Below are positions 1 to 9,513 of a stretch of DNA of 64,000 nucleotides, piece by piece. Numbering within the stretch: the first letter of the stretch is position 1; every line of letters starts with the position of its first letter. The notes beneath the pieces were generated by a model. That model did no database searches and had not been told where the DNA came from. It worked only from the letters and a program-made list of their open reading frames with translations. The position numbers were made by a program, and so were the translations under genes. Location of the stretch: the NCBI RefSeq assembly GCF_014284195.1, contig NZ_JACOGC010000002.1, positions 186,001-250,000 on the forward strand. Reading direction: 5' to 3'. This DNA is from Cognatundibacterium griseum (GTDB taxonomy: Bacteria > Pseudomonadota > Gammaproteobacteria > Burkholderiales > Burkholderiaceae_D).

Positions 1-3000
1 TATCCGGAAATTGCTCCTCCGGTTGTCAACGTTACTGCGTTTTACCCCGGCGCTTCTGCTGAAGTGGTGGAGCGCACCGTAGCTGCACCGATTGAAGAGC
101 AGATCAATGGTGTCGAACACATGCTGTACATGGATTCGGTTTCTTCTGCCGATGGCCGGGTTTCGATTAATGTGACTTTTGAAGTCGGCACTAATCTGGA
201 TATTGCTGCGGTTAACGTGAATAACCGGGTGCGTCAGGCTGATGCGAAATTGCCTCAGGAAGTGCGCCGTCAGGGGGTGACGGTTGCCAAGAGTTCCTCC
301 AATTTCCTGGTTGTGGCAGCGTTGTTCTCACCGGATAACCGTTACGATGCCCTGTATCTGTCGAATTATGCGACGCAGAATGTACTGGATGCGATCAAGC
401 GTGTTCCCGGCACCACCAATGTGCAGATTTTCGGTGCCAAAGACTATGCAATGCGTATCTGGATGCGTCCGGACCGGATGGCACAGCTTGGCGTGACTGT
501 GAACGATATCTCGAATGCGGTATCGGAGCAGAACGCACAGTATGCAGCTGGTAAGGTTGGCGCACCGCCCAACAATACCGAAGAGCTGACCATGACTGTG
601 ACGGCGAAAGGGCGTTTGCTGGAGCCGGCCGAGTTTGCCAATATCATTGTTAAATCTTCCAAAAATGGCGGCACGGTCCGCATCAGCGATGTGGCACGGG
701 TAGAACTCGGCTCGAAAGACTACAGTCTGTATGGGCGTGTTAACGGCCATCCTTCCGCCAATATCGGTGTGTTTTTACAGACCGGAGCGAACGCACTGGA
801 AACCCGGAAAGCGGTGGAGAAAACGCTGCAGGAACTGAAGGCCAAATTTCCGGAAGGAATGGAATACACCACGCCTTACGACACCACGCCATTTGTGACG
901 GAGTCGATTGCCGAAGTGCTGAAGACGCTGGGTGAAGCGATGGTGCTGGTGTTTATCGTGGTATATCTGTTTTTGCAAAGCTGGCGCGCGACCATCATTC
1001 CGACACTGGCCGTACCGGTTTCTTTGATTGGCACGCTGGCAGGTCTGCATTTGCTGGGATACAGTATTAACACCCTGACCTTGTTTGGAATGGTGCTGGC
1101 GATCGGTATTGTGGTGGATGACGCGATCGTGGTGCTGGAAAACGTGGAACGTCTGATCAATGAAGAAGGCATGACACCGAATGCGGCTGCGATTGAAGCG
1201 ATGCGTGAGGTGACAGGACCAGTGATCGCGATTGTACTGGTGCTGGTGGCAGCATTTGGTCCGATTGCTTTCCTCGGTGGTTTGGCCGGTGAATTGTACC
1301 GGCAGTTTTCTGTCACCATCTCGCTGGCAGTCGTGTTGTCCGGTATCGTTGCACTGACACTCACACCGGCCTTATGCGCATTGTTGCTCAAGCCTGGCTC
1401 GGAAAATCATAATCGCTTTTTTACCTGGTTTAATGCGGCCTTCCTGAGACTGACGAAGCGCTATACCAACGGTGTTTCGTTTTTCCTCAAACGTGCTGTC
1501 CTGGGAACCTCCCTGGTGATCGGTATGATACTGATGACGGGCCTGCTGTGGAAAAATGTTCCCGGCGGTCTGGTGCCGGACGAAGATCAGGGGTATTTCC
1601 TCGGTGCTGCAATCATGCCTGATGGCGCTTCGCTCGACCGTACCAACAATATGGTGAAACAGGTCGAAGGCATCATGCAGACCAATAAGAATATCGATAC
1701 GACTTTTGCACTGGTTGGTCTTGATTTTCTCGGTGGTGGTGGCTTGAAATCATCGGCAGCAACAATGTTCTTCCCCTTGAAGCCCTGGGATCAGCGCAAT
1801 CAGTCCGCGCAGCAGATGGTGGGCGAGAGCTATATGAAAACCGGCCATATCAAAGAAGGCTTACCGCTGTTTTTCAGTCCTCCTGCAATTCAGGGGTTAG
1901 GGCAGACTGGCGGTTTTGAGTTTTATCTGCAGAATGCCGGCGAAGGTGGCGTCAAGCGACTGGCTGAGTTGTTACCCCTGTTGATTGCCGAAGCCAATAA
2001 GCAACCTGAACTGGCCGGCGTGAAAACATTATGGCAGGCTAATTCGCCGCAGCTGTATGTGGATGTGGACAATGAAAAAGCACGTTCTATGGGCGTGACT
2101 TTATCCGATGTCTACAATACGCTGGCCGCGACCATGGGCAGCTATTATGTGAATGACTTTAATAAAAACGGACGCATCTACACGGTCCAGTTACAGGCTG
2201 AAGGTCAATACCGCGCCAAACCAGATGATATCGGTGGCATGTATGTGCGTTCGGCAAGTGGTGCTATGGTGCCAGTCAGAGCGTTCACGACGATTAAATT
2301 CATTACCGGGCCGGATTCTGTGCAGCGCTTTAACGCATTGCCAGCAATTAAATTGCTGGGAGATGCCAAGCCGGGTTACAGCTCGGGTCAGGCGATTGCG
2401 GCCATGGAGCGGGCTGCCAAAAATATTTTGCCGGCTGACGTTGTCTATGACTGGGGTGGCGCCTCGTTCCAGGAAAAACGCAGCAGCAATGCCGCAGGGC
2501 TGGCACTAGGCGCTGGCGTGCTGATGATTTTCCTGATTCTGGCGGCACAGTATGAAAAATGGTCGCTGCCGTTTTCCGTTCTGCTGGCAATGCCGTTCGG
2601 TATTTTCGGTGCGTTGCTGGCGGTTTATCTGCGTCATTTCAATAACGACGTCTATTTCCAGATTGGTCTGGTGACTTTGCTGGGATTATCTGCAAAGAAC
2701 GCGATTCTGATCGTTGAGTTCGCAGTGATGAAAGTGCATGAAGGCTATGCACCGGTAGCCGCGGCAGTGGAGGCGGCACGCCTGCGTTTCCGCCCGATTC
2801 TGATGACCTCGATGGCATTCATTCTCGGTGTGGCGCCGCTCGCGTTTTCTCACGGCGCCGGTGCTGCTGCCCGTCAGTCACTGGGAACGGGTGTGTTTGG
2901 CGGCATGCTGGCAGCGACATTCCTGGCGATTTTCTTCGTGCCATTGTTTTTCAAACTGATTAACGACAAGCGCTTTAAAACAACGGAAGAGGATTTTAAA

Positions 3001-3051
3001 CATCCAGCTCCCATTTTGCCTCCGGCATCCTCTGTTGAGGCGAAGGAATAA
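1..3051 (+). CDS. RND multidrug efflux permease, 5' end cut by window
   Basis: This is the inner-membrane proton/drug antiporter of a tripartite HAE1 (AcrB/MexB-type) efflux pump. The frame is open from base 1, so the N-terminus with the first membrane helix lies outside the window. About 1016 residues are visible, against roughly 1040-1060 for the family. The proton-relay helix with paired aspartates (VVDDAIVVLENV, from base 1111) is intact, as is the repeated late helix block (LGLSAKNAILIVEF, about 2680). Hydrophobic segments cluster at 920-1400 and 2500-2960, with large periplasmic loops between, as expected for the duplicated RND fold. The outer-membrane partner starts 3 bp downstream, so the two are one operon; a periplasmic adaptor gene is expected just upstream of the window. 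The substrate cannot be read from sequence. Confidence 0.95.
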   Translation, partial: YPEIAPPVVNVTAFYPGASAEVVERTVAAPIEEQINGVEHMLYMDSVSSADGRVSINVTFEVGTNLDIAAVNVNNRVRQADAKLPQEVRRQGVTVAKSSSNFLVVAALFSPDNRYDALYLSNYATQNVLDAIKRVPGTTNVQIFGAKDYAMRIWMRPDRMAQLGVTVNDISNAVSEQNAQYAAGKVGAPPNNTEELTMTVTAKGRLLEPAEFANIIVKSSKNGGTVRISDVARVELGSKDYSLYGRVNGHPSANIGVFLQTGANALETRKAVEKTLQELKAKFPEGMEYTTPYDTTPFVTESIAEVLKTLGEAMVLVFIVVYLFLQSWRATIIPTLAVPVSLIGTLAGLHLLGYSINTLTLFGMVLAIGIVVDDAIVVLENVERLINEEGMTPNAAAIEAMREVTGPVIAIVLVLVAAFGPIAFLGGLAGELYRQFSVTISLAVVLSGIVALTLTPALCALLLKPGSENHNRFFTWFNAAFLRLTKRYTNGVSFFLKRAVLGTSLVIGMILMTGLLWKNVPGGLVPDEDQGYFLGAAIMPDGASLDRTNNMVKQVEGIMQTNKNIDTTFALVGLDFLGGGGLKSSAATMFFPLKPWDQRNQSAQQMVGESYMKTGHIKEGLPLFFSPPAIQGLGQTGGFEFYLQNAGEGGVKRLAELLPLLIAEANKQPELAGVKTLWQANSPQLYVDVDNEKARSMGVTLSDVYNTLAATMGSYYVNDFNKNGRIYTVQLQAEGQYRAKPDDIGGMYVRSASGAMVPVRAFTTIKFITGPDSVQRFNALPAIKLLGDAKPGYSSGQAIAAMERAAKNILPADVVYDWGGASFQEKRSSNAAGLALGAGVLMIFLILAAQYEKWSLPFSVLLAMPFGIFGALLAVYLRHFNNDVYFQIGLVTLLGLSAKNAILIVEFAVMKVHEGYAPVAAAVEAARLRFRPILMTSMAFILGVAPLAFSHGAGAAARQSLGTGVFGGMLAATFLAIFFVPLFFKLINDKRFKTTEEDFKHPAPILPPASSVEAKE

Positions 3052-3054
3052 GTT

Positions 3055-4491
3055 ATGTTGAGAACACCATTTATATTCAGCGCCATTACTGCCAGCCTGA
3101 TTCTTGCTGGGTGTGCTTCCGTCGGCCCGGATTACCAGCGCCCAGCGCTGCAGCTTCCTGCCAGCGTCGGCACTGTTGTCACCAACAATAAAACGACCGC
3201 TACCGATTATGTGAGCTGGTGGAAAGGTTTTCAGGACCCTGTCCTGAATCAGTTGCTGGAAGAAGCAGCGGCGAATAATCAGGATCTGTTGCTGGCTTCC
3301 GGGCGGATTGAAGAAGCGCGCGCGCTGGCCACTTCAGCCCGTTCGAGCCGCTTTCCTTCTGTTGATGCGACGCTGGGCGGTACGAAAGCCAGAACGAGTC
3401 AGAATTCCGGCAAGCTGCCTGCTGGCGCTGCACTGATCAATACCGATTACCAGCTTGGCCTGAGCGCTTCCTACGAAGTCGATTTGTGGGGTAAATTATC
3501 CCGGGCAGACGAGGCTGCGCGTGCCCGTTTGCTGGCGCAAGAAAACAACCGTGCAGTCGTGCTGTCTGGCTTGTACAGTAATCTGGCGCAGACTTATTTC
3601 ACCCTGCGGGCTGGAGATGCCCAGCTGGCATTGGCGCAGGCGACACTGAAAACCCGCCAGGAAAATTTACGCTTACAACAAAAGCGTTTTACTGCCGGTG
3701 CGATTGGTGAACTGGATCTGCATCAGGCGGAATCAGAGGCGGCAGCCGCTGAAATTTCCGCGGCTCAGGCACAGCAGCTGGTTGCCATCACAGAGTCTGC
3801 GATGGCGGTATTGCTGGGCCGGGCTCCGGATGCCATTGCGCATCCGAGTATTCCGCGCGGTAACACGATTGGTAATTTGTACCAGAATCTGAGCATGCCA
3901 AATGATTTGCCTTCGGATTTGCTGAACCGTCGCCCCGATGTGCTGGCAGCGGAGCAGGCTCTGATTGCGGCAAATGCCGATATTGGACAGGCTAAATCAC
4001 AGTATTTCCCCAGCCTGAAGCTGACGACAGGCGCTGGTTATGAATCCAAAGCCTTTCATGACCTGGTTAATCCGGCATCCTGGCTATGGAATATCGGCGC
4101 GAATCTGGTTCAGCCGGTATTTCGCGCAGGAGCTATCGGAGCAGTCGTATCCGGTGCCGAGGCGCGTAAAACACAGGCTATGGCGCAATATGTACAGGCT
4201 GTGCAGTCTGCCTTCCGTGATGTTCATGATGCATTGAACAGTGCCGCATCAAATGAATTACAGTACGTCGCGAACCAGAAGCGCGTGATGGCATTGAAAG
4301 ACAGTCTGCGACTGACCGATTTACGTTACCGGAATGGTTACAGCAGCTATCTCGAAGTCCTGAATACCCAGCGTGATCTGGCTCAGGCCGAAACCGCGCT
4401 GATCGATATGCAGCGTGCGCACCTGAGCGCTGTAATCGGTTTGTACAAGGCAGTCGGCGGCGGCTGGAGCAAGACCGAACTGGGTGGCTGA
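3055..4491 (+). CDS. Outer-membrane efflux lipoprotein (OprM/NodT family)
   Basis: This is the TolC-like outer-membrane channel of the RND pump encoded immediately upstream. The 478-residue length is typical of OprM/NodT proteins. It begins with a lipoprotein signal peptide whose lipobox is LAGC, giving a lipidated Cys20, followed by the family signature VGPDYQRP. Two repeated outer-membrane-efflux domains follow, each rich in alanine, glutamine and leucine and predicted to form long helical hairpins; the motif LLNRRPDVLAAEQ near the middle is characteristic. The ATG lies 3 bp after the permease stop, so the two are co-transcribed and probably translationally linked. A strong hairpin terminator follows at 4629-4663. 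Confidence 0.95.
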   Translation: MLRTPFIFSAITASLILAGCASVGPDYQRPALQLPASVGTVVTNNKTTATDYVSWWKGFQDPVLNQLLEEAAANNQDLLLASGRIEEARALATSARSSRFPSVDATLGGTKARTSQNSGKLPAGAALINTDYQLGLSASYEVDLWGKLSRADEAARARLLAQENNRAVVLSGLYSNLAQTYFTLRAGDAQLALAQATLKTRQENLRLQQKRFTAGAIGELDLHQAESEAAAAEISAAQAQQLVAITESAMAVLLGRAPDAIAHPSIPRGNTIGNLYQNLSMPNDLPSDLLNRRPDVLAAEQALIAANADIGQAKSQYFPSLKLTTGAGYESKAFHDLVNPASWLWNIGANLVQPVFRAGAIGAVVSGAEARKTQAMAQYVQAVQSAFRDVHDALNSAASNELQYVANQKRVMALKDSLRLTDLRYRNGYSSYLEVLNTQRDLAQAETALIDMQRAHLSAVIGLYKAVGGGWSKTELGG

Positions 4492-4628
4492 AATAAGTGA
4501 TTGGACGCATGCGATGTCCGCAGGATATCGCATAGTTTTCTGATCAATAAGCTCCGGATTATGTGTATTAGAAAGTATTAAATAATGCAGATAATCTGAG
4601 AGCGATCAGTAATTTTGATGCCGACAAT

Positions 4629-4663
4629 AAAAAAGCGCTGGGAAGGATTCCCAGCGCTTTTTA
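4629..4663. terminator. Bidirectional Rho-independent terminator
   Basis: A perfect stem AAAAGCGCTGGGA / TCCCAGCGCTTTT with a short loop, flanked by A-runs on one side and T-runs on the other. It sits between the convergent efflux operon (+) and rho (-) and can serve both. Confidence 0.9.
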
Positions 4664-4698
4664 TTGAACGGAAAATTCATCCCGGATAATCCGGTGAA

Positions 4699-5961
4699 TT
4701 AACCACCACGACGCATCATCTCAAAAAACTCTGCATTGTTCTTCGTGGCTTTCATTTTGTCGAGAATGAATTCCATCGCCTCGATCTCGTCCATTGAGTA
4801 CAGCAGCTTGCGCAAGATCCAGATCTTTTGCAGCTGATCCGGCTTGATCAGCAATTCCTCGCGGCGGGTGCCGGATTTGTTCAGATTGATTGCCGGGTAG
4901 ACGCGTTTCTCAGCCAGGCGGCGTTCAAGGTGAACTTCCATGTTGCCGGTACCTTTGAATTCTTCGTAAATCACGTCATCCATACGGCTGCCGGTTTCGA
5001 TCAGCGCGGTGGCGATAATGGTCAGCGAGCCGCCTTCTTCGACGTTACGGGCTGCGCCGAAGAACCGTTTAGGGCGCTGCAGCGCATTCGCATCAACGCC
5101 GCCGGTCAGTACTTTGCCGGATGCCGGAATGACGGTATTGTAGGCGCGTGCCAGACGGGTGATCGAGTCCAGCAGGATCACGACATCTTTTTTCATTTCG
5201 ACTAAGCGTTTGGCTTTTTCCAGCACCATCTCGGCAACTTGCACGTGGCGGGTGGCTGGTTCGTCAAATGTTGAAGCGACTACTTCACCGCGTACCGAGC
5301 GTTGCATCTCGGTCACTTCTTCAGGACGTTCGTCGATCAGCAGTACGATCAATGTGACGTCAGGATGATTAGTGGTAATTGCGTGTGCAACGTGCTGCAG
5401 CATCACGGACTTACCGGATTTGGGCGATGCCACCAGCAAACCGCGCTGACCACGGCCGATAGGGGCAATCATGTCAATGATGCGACCTGTGGTATTTTCC
5501 TCGCCGCGCATATCGCGTTCCAGATTCAATACTTTGTTCGGGTGCAGTGGTGTCAGGTTTTCAAACAGGATACGGTGTTTGGATGCTTCCGGAGATTCTC
5601 CGTTGACTTTATCCACTTTGACCAGAGCAAAATACCGTTCCCCGTCTTTTGGTGTTCGGACTTCCCCTTCAATGGAATCACCGGTATGCAGATTGAAGCG
5701 GCGGATCTGCGAAGGTGAAATATAAATATCATCTGTCGATGCCATGTAACTCGCATCGGGAGAGCGCAGAAAGCCAAAGCCATCGGGTAATACTTCAAGC
5801 GCGCCATCGCCGAAAATCTGCTCGCCTGCTTTGGCTCGCTTTTTCAGAATCGCAAACATGAGTTCTTGCTTGCGCATGCGCGCTGCATTGTCGATGTCGA
5901 GCCCTACAGCCATTTCGAGCAAAGCAGATACGTGCAGGGCCTTTAATTCAGATAGATGCAT
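4699..5961 (-). CDS. rho: Transcription termination factor Rho
   Basis: Rho is the hexameric RNA-dependent ATPase and 5'-3' helicase that ends transcription on untranslated RNA. The 420-residue length matches E. coli Rho (419). The N-terminal RNA-binding domain has the cold-shock-like RNP1 motif DGFGFLR at residues 60-66. The ATPase core has the Walker A sequence SPKSGKS at 179-185, then the Walker B region ([16 protein letters not shown]) and the Q/R-loop region ([20 protein letters not shown]). The start ATG at 5961 gives the usual MHLSELK N-terminus. It lies downstream of trxA on the same strand, 205 bp apart, an arrangement common in proteobacteria. The 205-bp leader could carry autoregulatory Rho sites, but I see no specific element. 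Confidence 0.98.
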   Translation of the reverse strand: MHLSELKALHVSALLEMAVGLDIDNAARMRKQELMFAILKKRAKAGEQIFGDGALEVLPDGFGFLRSPDASYMASTDDIYISPSQIRRFNLHTGDSIEGEVRTPKDGERYFALVKVDKVNGESPEASKHRILFENLTPLHPNKVLNLERDMRGEENTTGRIIDMIAPIGRGQRGLLVASPKSGKSVMLQHVAHAITTNHPDVTLIVLLIDERPEEVTEMQRSVRGEVVASTFDEPATRHVQVAEMVLEKAKRLVEMKKDVVILLDSITRLARAYNTVIPASGKVLTGGVDANALQRPKRFFGAARNVEEGGSLTIIATALIETGSRMDDVIYEEFKGTGNMEVHLERRLAEKRVYPAINLNKSGTRREELLIKPDQLQKIWILRKLLYSMDEIEAMEFILDKMKATKNNAEFFEMMRRGG

Positions 5962-6166
5962 GGTGAATGTCCCGGACTGGGGAATATGAGGTGGGGGAGT
6001 GAACGGAGGAACTACGGAATAAACAGAATCGTTACAGGTCTATTACTTGTCTCTGATGACCCTTGGCCGTTTCAACCAGGGGATAATGGTTTTGCTGCGT
6101 CAGCTGCATCAGCAGATTGTGATTGTACACCATCTTGGATGCAGGCTGACCGCCAATTCACGCGCG

Positions 6167-6493
6167 TCAGATATTGCTGTCAATGAATGAAACGAGCTGG
6201 CCTTTGGCAAGAGCACCGACCTTTTGAGCCGCTGCCGCACCGTTCTTAAACAGAATCAGGGTTGGGATGCCACGAATACCAAATTTGGCTGGTACTGACT
6301 GGTTTGCATCGACGTCCATTTTGGCGACAACAATCTTGCCGTCGTATTCTTTCGCGACTTCTTCCAGAATCGGCGCAATCATTTTGCATGGACCGCACCA
6401 TTCAGCCCAGAAGTCAACCAGTACCGGTTTTTCAGATTTTAATACATCAGCTTCAAAAGAAGCATCGCTTACATATTTGATGTTTTCGCTCAT
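6167..6493 (-). CDS. trxA: Thioredoxin 1
   Basis: This is the small cytoplasmic dithiol reductant that keeps protein disulfides reduced and feeds ribonucleotide reductase and peroxidases. The protein has 108 residues, the normal size, with the catalytic WCGPC motif at residues 32-36 and the cis-proline loop in RGIPTLILF. The start has a clear ribosome site (GAGGA) about 6 bases upstream. It precedes rho on the same strand, the usual trxA-rho order. Upstream lies a 440-bp region shared with the divergent ZapB-like gene. Confidence 0.98.
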   Translation of the reverse strand: MSENIKYVSDASFEADVLKSEKPVLVDFWAEWCGPCKMIAPILEEVAKEYDGKIVVAKMDVDANQSVPAKFGIRGIPTLILFKNGAAAAQKVGALAKGQLVSFIDSNI

Positions 6494-6933
6494 GGAATCC
6501 TCATTGAGAGGGAAAAATTAAGGGGTAGTAACAACGCCACAGATATCGGTCAGGTATATTGGAACTCGCCATTTATCCAGACGTTATCTGGTGGCGACTG
6601 GCTGCAATTTCAATGGTGCCAGATGGGTATTGCACCATGACTGTGCCAACAAGTGTCAAGCGTGGTTAGCTATACGCCAGATAATAACCTATTTTTAAAA
6701 AAATTGTGATGCCGGATGCGATTTTGTTCCCTGACCGTTTTTTTTGCGTGAGCACGTCTTTGCTGACTCTTGCACGTCGAATTTGTTGCATGGTTCCCTG
6801 CGCATGTTTCAAGCAATTTGGGCTAAGCAATAAAAATCAGGAAGAATTTGTGTTTTTAATTACGGATGGTCACTGAGCTGAGAAAATTTACTCGTATAAT
6901 AAGACTCCGGATTTGCTGTAGAACAATACATTT
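6494..6933. promoter_or_regulatory. Divergent intergenic region trxA / zapB-like
   Basis: These 440 bp hold no credible gene. The right side has a clean -10 hexamer TATAAT at 6895-6900, about 34 bp before the rightward ZapB-like start; the matching -35 is weak. On the minus strand a TTGACA occurs near 6655-6660 in front of trxA, but without a convincing -10. The stretch is AT-rich with several T-runs. Confidence 0.5.
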
Positions 6934-7155
6934 ATGATGATTTCTGATTTTGAGTTGCTTGCCGAAAAAGTGGCGAAACTTGCTGAACTGACGCACTCCC
7001 TGCGCACGGAAAACGCGGGATTGCGCCATGAACTGGCATCGCTGAATGCGGACAATCAGGAGTTGCGATCACGTATGCAACAGGCGCACGACCGGGTGGC
7101 GGCATTACTGTCGCGTATGCCGGCAGAAGTGATTGCTGATGAGGACGCCGCATAA
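6934..7155 (+). CDS. Small ZapB-like coiled-coil protein (TIGR02449 type)
   Basis: This is a 73-residue protein that is almost wholly a heptad-repeat coiled coil (leucines spaced through LLAEKVAKLAELTHSLRTENAGLRHELASL) with a short acidic C-tail. Proteins like this sit directly upstream of zapA in many beta- and gammaproteobacteria and resemble ZapB, the division-ring cofactor that binds ZapA. The last base of its stop codon is the first base of the zapA start (TAATG overlap), so the two are translationally coupled. Two ATGs in tandem (6934 and 6937) could each be the start, and neither has a strong ribosome site. A role in division is inferred from context. Confidence 0.8.
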   Translation: MMISDFELLAEKVAKLAELTHSLRTENAGLRHELASLNADNQELRSRMQQAHDRVAALLSRMPAEVIADEDAA

Positions 7156-7478
7156 TGGATAAAAAAATAATTCAGGTCGATGTCTCCATCATGGGACAAG
7201 GGTACAAACTCTCTTGTAAGGAAGGCGAGGATCGTGCTTTGCGCGAAGCCGCCGCCTTTCTGGATGCCAAGATGTGTGCGATCCGTGATTCATCGAAAGT
7301 CAAGGGGACAGACAGAATTGCGGTCATGGCGGCATTGGGGATGACCACCGAACTCTTGGCAACGAAATCGCCAGAGGGGCCTTTGTCCGGTATGTCGCTT
7401 TCTGAGGTGAACCAGAAAATGCAGGCCATGCACGATGTGCTGGATCAGGCGTTGACGCCTCAGGAAAAATTGTTCTGA
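7155..7478 (+). CDS. zapA: Cell division protein ZapA
   Basis: ZapA is a small dimeric/tetrameric protein that bundles FtsZ protofilaments at the division ring. The 107-residue length and the N-terminal pattern (KIIQVDVSIMGQGYKLSCKEGEDRALREAA) fit the family: a short beta-rich head followed by a C-terminal helix. It starts inside the stop codon of the ZapB-like gene. A 6S RNA gene follows 90 bp downstream, the conserved zapA-ssrS order of proteobacteria, which independently supports the call. Confidence 0.93.
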   Translation: MDKKIIQVDVSIMGQGYKLSCKEGEDRALREAAAFLDAKMCAIRDSSKVKGTDRIAVMAALGMTTELLATKSPEGPLSGMSLSEVNQKMQAMHDVLDQALTPQEKLF

Positions 7479-7570
7479 AAAAAGCTATTCTGAAATTTAG
7501 AGTTATTACTTAATTCAATCAGAATTTGATGAAATCGTTTACCGGAAAGCATGGTTTGGGAGTAAACTTC

Positions 7571-7748
7571 AGTTCCCTGCCGTGTTCGCCAATGTCATAT
7601 ATTCCTTGAACCATTTATGTGCATAGGCCGCAGAACATTGTTCGATGGGCGTGAGCGTCGCTAGTCCGATGAACCCGAAATTGAACTGACTGCAGCCAAC
7701 TTGAACCGCCAGGTTCAGGATGCCGGCATAGCGGCATCGGTGGGGACT
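7571..7748 (+). ncRNA. ssrS: 6S RNA
   Basis: 6S RNA mimics an open promoter and sequesters sigma-70 RNA polymerase in stationary phase. It is called on position and fold: it lies right behind zapA, and the ends pair as a long closing stem (TTCCCTGCCG near 7573 with CGGTGGGGA near 7737-7745, with G-U pairs). Internal complementary blocks (CTTGAACC near 7604; TTGAACCGCCAGGTTCA near 7700) fit the long irregular hairpin with a central bubble. A strong terminator begins about 8 bases after the proposed 3' end. Ends are estimates to within about 5 bases. I see no protein-coding potential here. Confidence 0.85.
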
Positions 7749-7755
7749 CTCTTTG

Positions 7756-7786
7756 AACGGCTGCTCCGGTGAGCAGCCGTTTTTTA
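7756..7786 (+). terminator. Terminator after 6S RNA
   Basis: An 11-bp perfect stem (AACGGCTGCTC / GAGCAGCCGTT) with a 4-base loop CGGT, followed by a T-run. It closes the zapA-6S transcript. Confidence 0.92.
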
Positions 7787-7913
7787 TTGGGGCGCCACAT
7801 GCCCGATCCATATCCGGTACCTGTGCTTTTCGTCACCTGCTAACTGACGCTGCCGGAGTCGACGGAATATGGCAGAGTTATGCGACAATCCAATTTTAAT
7901 CAAGAGGGCGGCT

Positions 7914-8378
7914 ATGGCTTATTGGTTGATGAAATCAGAACCGGATGAGGTCAGTATCGATGATGTGATGGCGGCATCTTCTATCCCCTGGTTTGGCGTG
8001 AGAAATTATCAGGCCAGGAATTTCATGCGGGATGCGATGCGGATTGGCGATGGCGTTCTGTTTTATCATTCGAGTTGTCCTGCGCCCGGTATCGCGGGTC
8101 TGGCAGAAGTCGTCAGCACGGCTTACCCGGATCATACGCAATTTGACTCCTCCAGCCACTATTTTGATCCGAAGGCGACGCCTGAAAACCCCCGCTGGAT
8201 GATGGTGGATGTGAAAGGCGTACGTAAAACCCGCTTGCTTAGTCTTGCCGAATTACGTACTGTGCCGTCGCTGTCGTCAATGCGAGTGCTGCAAAAAGGC
8301 AGCCGGTTGTCTATCACCCCGGTCACTGCCGACGAATGGCAGCAGATTTTACAACTGCTGGATCAACCTTATCCCTGA
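7914..8378 (+). CDS. EVE-domain protein
   Basis: A 154-residue EVE-domain protein (PUA-like fold), homologous to human thymocyte nuclear protein 1. EVE domains bind modified bases in DNA or RNA, so a role in nucleic-acid surveillance or modification reading is likely, though bacterial stand-alone members are poorly studied. The N-terminus MAYWLMKSEPDEVS and the pattern WFGVRNYQARNFMRDAMRIGDGVLFYHSS are diagnostic. The frame is open to an ATG at 7869, but the start at 7914 has a strong ribosome site (AAGAGGG) and gives the usual N-terminus. It precedes ybiB by 16 bp and is probably co-transcribed with it. Confidence 0.92.
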   Translation: MAYWLMKSEPDEVSIDDVMAASSIPWFGVRNYQARNFMRDAMRIGDGVLFYHSSCPAPGIAGLAEVVSTAYPDHTQFDSSSHYFDPKATPENPRWMMVDVKGVRKTRLLSLAELRTVPSLSSMRVLQKGSRLSITPVTADEWQQILQLLDQPYP

Positions 8379-8394
8379 TTGCACATGAGTAAAC

Positions 8395-9381
8395 ATGAGT
8401 AACAACGAAGACCAGATACAGTTTCCGGCAGCACGGTTTATCAAGGAAATCGGGCGCGGCAAAGATGGCGCCAGAAGCATGTCCATGCAGGATGCTGAAC
8501 AGCTCTATCATGCCATGCTCGCCGGACGTGTTTCCGCGCTGGAGTTGGGGGCGATTTTATTATCGATGCGGATTAAGGGTGAGTCTGTCGATGAAATTGC
8601 TGGCTTTCTGGCGGCGGCAAAGTCTTTCCTGTTGCCGTTGCAGATACCTGCAGATAGTCAGTATGCACCTGTGCTGATTCCGACTTATAACGGTGCCCGT
8701 AAAAAAGCCAATCTCACGCCTTTGCTGGCGATGTTGCTGGCACGTCGCGGTGTGCCGGTGCTTGTGCATGGCGTGCAGACGGATGCTGGCAGGGTAACGA
8801 CGGTTGAAATTTTTGAGGCAATGGGCTGGCCGCTGGCAGTTGATGCTGCTCAGGTGCTCGCACAGATGACGGCCGGCCGGCCGGCGCTGATGTCAATTGA
8901 CTGCCTTTCTCCGGCGATGGCGCACTTATTGTCCTTGCGCCAGATACTGGGGGTGAGAAATTCCACGCATACGCTGGTTAAGATTTTGCAGCCATTTGAT
9001 GTGCCTGCGCTGCGGCTGACTTCTTACACGCATCCTGAATACCGTGAGATGCTGACTTCTTATTTCACTCACAAGGTATCTCCGCAGGAAGGCGATGTTT
9101 TTCTGATGCGTGGAACCGAAGGAGAAACGGTGGCAAGCACCGGGCGCATGCAGCAGATAGACTGGCTGCATGCGGGGGAGTGTACGACGCTGGAGTATAC
9201 GCATCAGACAATTATCGGCGCCGTTACGGAAACACCGGATCACATCGACGCAAACAGTACCGCTGCCTGGATTGAGCAGGTGCTGGCTGGAAAAATCGAG
9301 GTACCGCATAACATCACAGCGCAAGTGGAGCACTGTGTTGCCGTTGCGCGCCTGATCCGGCATCGCTCTTTTGCCAGTTAA
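8395..9381 (+). CDS. ybiB: YbiB-type nucleic-acid-binding protein (TrpD2 fold)
   Basis: A 328-residue protein of the YbiB/TrpD2 group. It has the fold of anranilate phosphoribosyltransferase but works as a sequence-independent DNA/RNA-binding protein in E. coli, where it belongs to the LexA regulon. The N-terminal helical domain (FIKEIGRGKDGARSMSMQDA) and the glycine-rich block around PTYNGARKKANLTPLLAMLL match the family. The canonical TrpD substrate glycine loop is altered, which argues against tryptophan biosynthesis; there are also no other trp genes nearby. It follows the EVE-domain gene by 16 bp and ends before a strong terminator at 9406. Confidence 0.85.
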   Translation: MSNNEDQIQFPAARFIKEIGRGKDGARSMSMQDAEQLYHAMLAGRVSALELGAILLSMRIKGESVDEIAGFLAAAKSFLLPLQIPADSQYAPVLIPTYNGARKKANLTPLLAMLLARRGVPVLVHGVQTDAGRVTTVEIFEAMGWPLAVDAAQVLAQMTAGRPALMSIDCLSPAMAHLLSLRQILGVRNSTHTLVKILQPFDVPALRLTSYTHPEYREMLTSYFTHKVSPQEGDVFLMRGTEGETVASTGRMQQIDWLHAGECTTLEYTHQTIIGAVTETPDHIDANSTAAWIEQVLAGKIEVPHNITAQVEHCVAVARLIRHRSFAS

Positions 9382-9405
9382 AACAGAGAAAGCCTGAAAC
9401 GCATA

Positions 9406-9441
9406 AAAAAACGCACCGGCATTGATGTCCGGTGCGTTTTT
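9406..9441. terminator. Bidirectional terminator
   Basis: A perfect 9-bp stem CGCACCGGC/A...TCCGGTGCG with A-run before and T-run after. It separates the convergent ybiB (+) and TonB-dependent receptor (-). Confidence 0.9.
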
Positions 9442-9513
9442 AGTTTTTATTGAATGAACGAAATTAATGCACGAAATTAAGTATCAGTTCTAAAGCGTTC
9501 AGTTCGCAGGCAA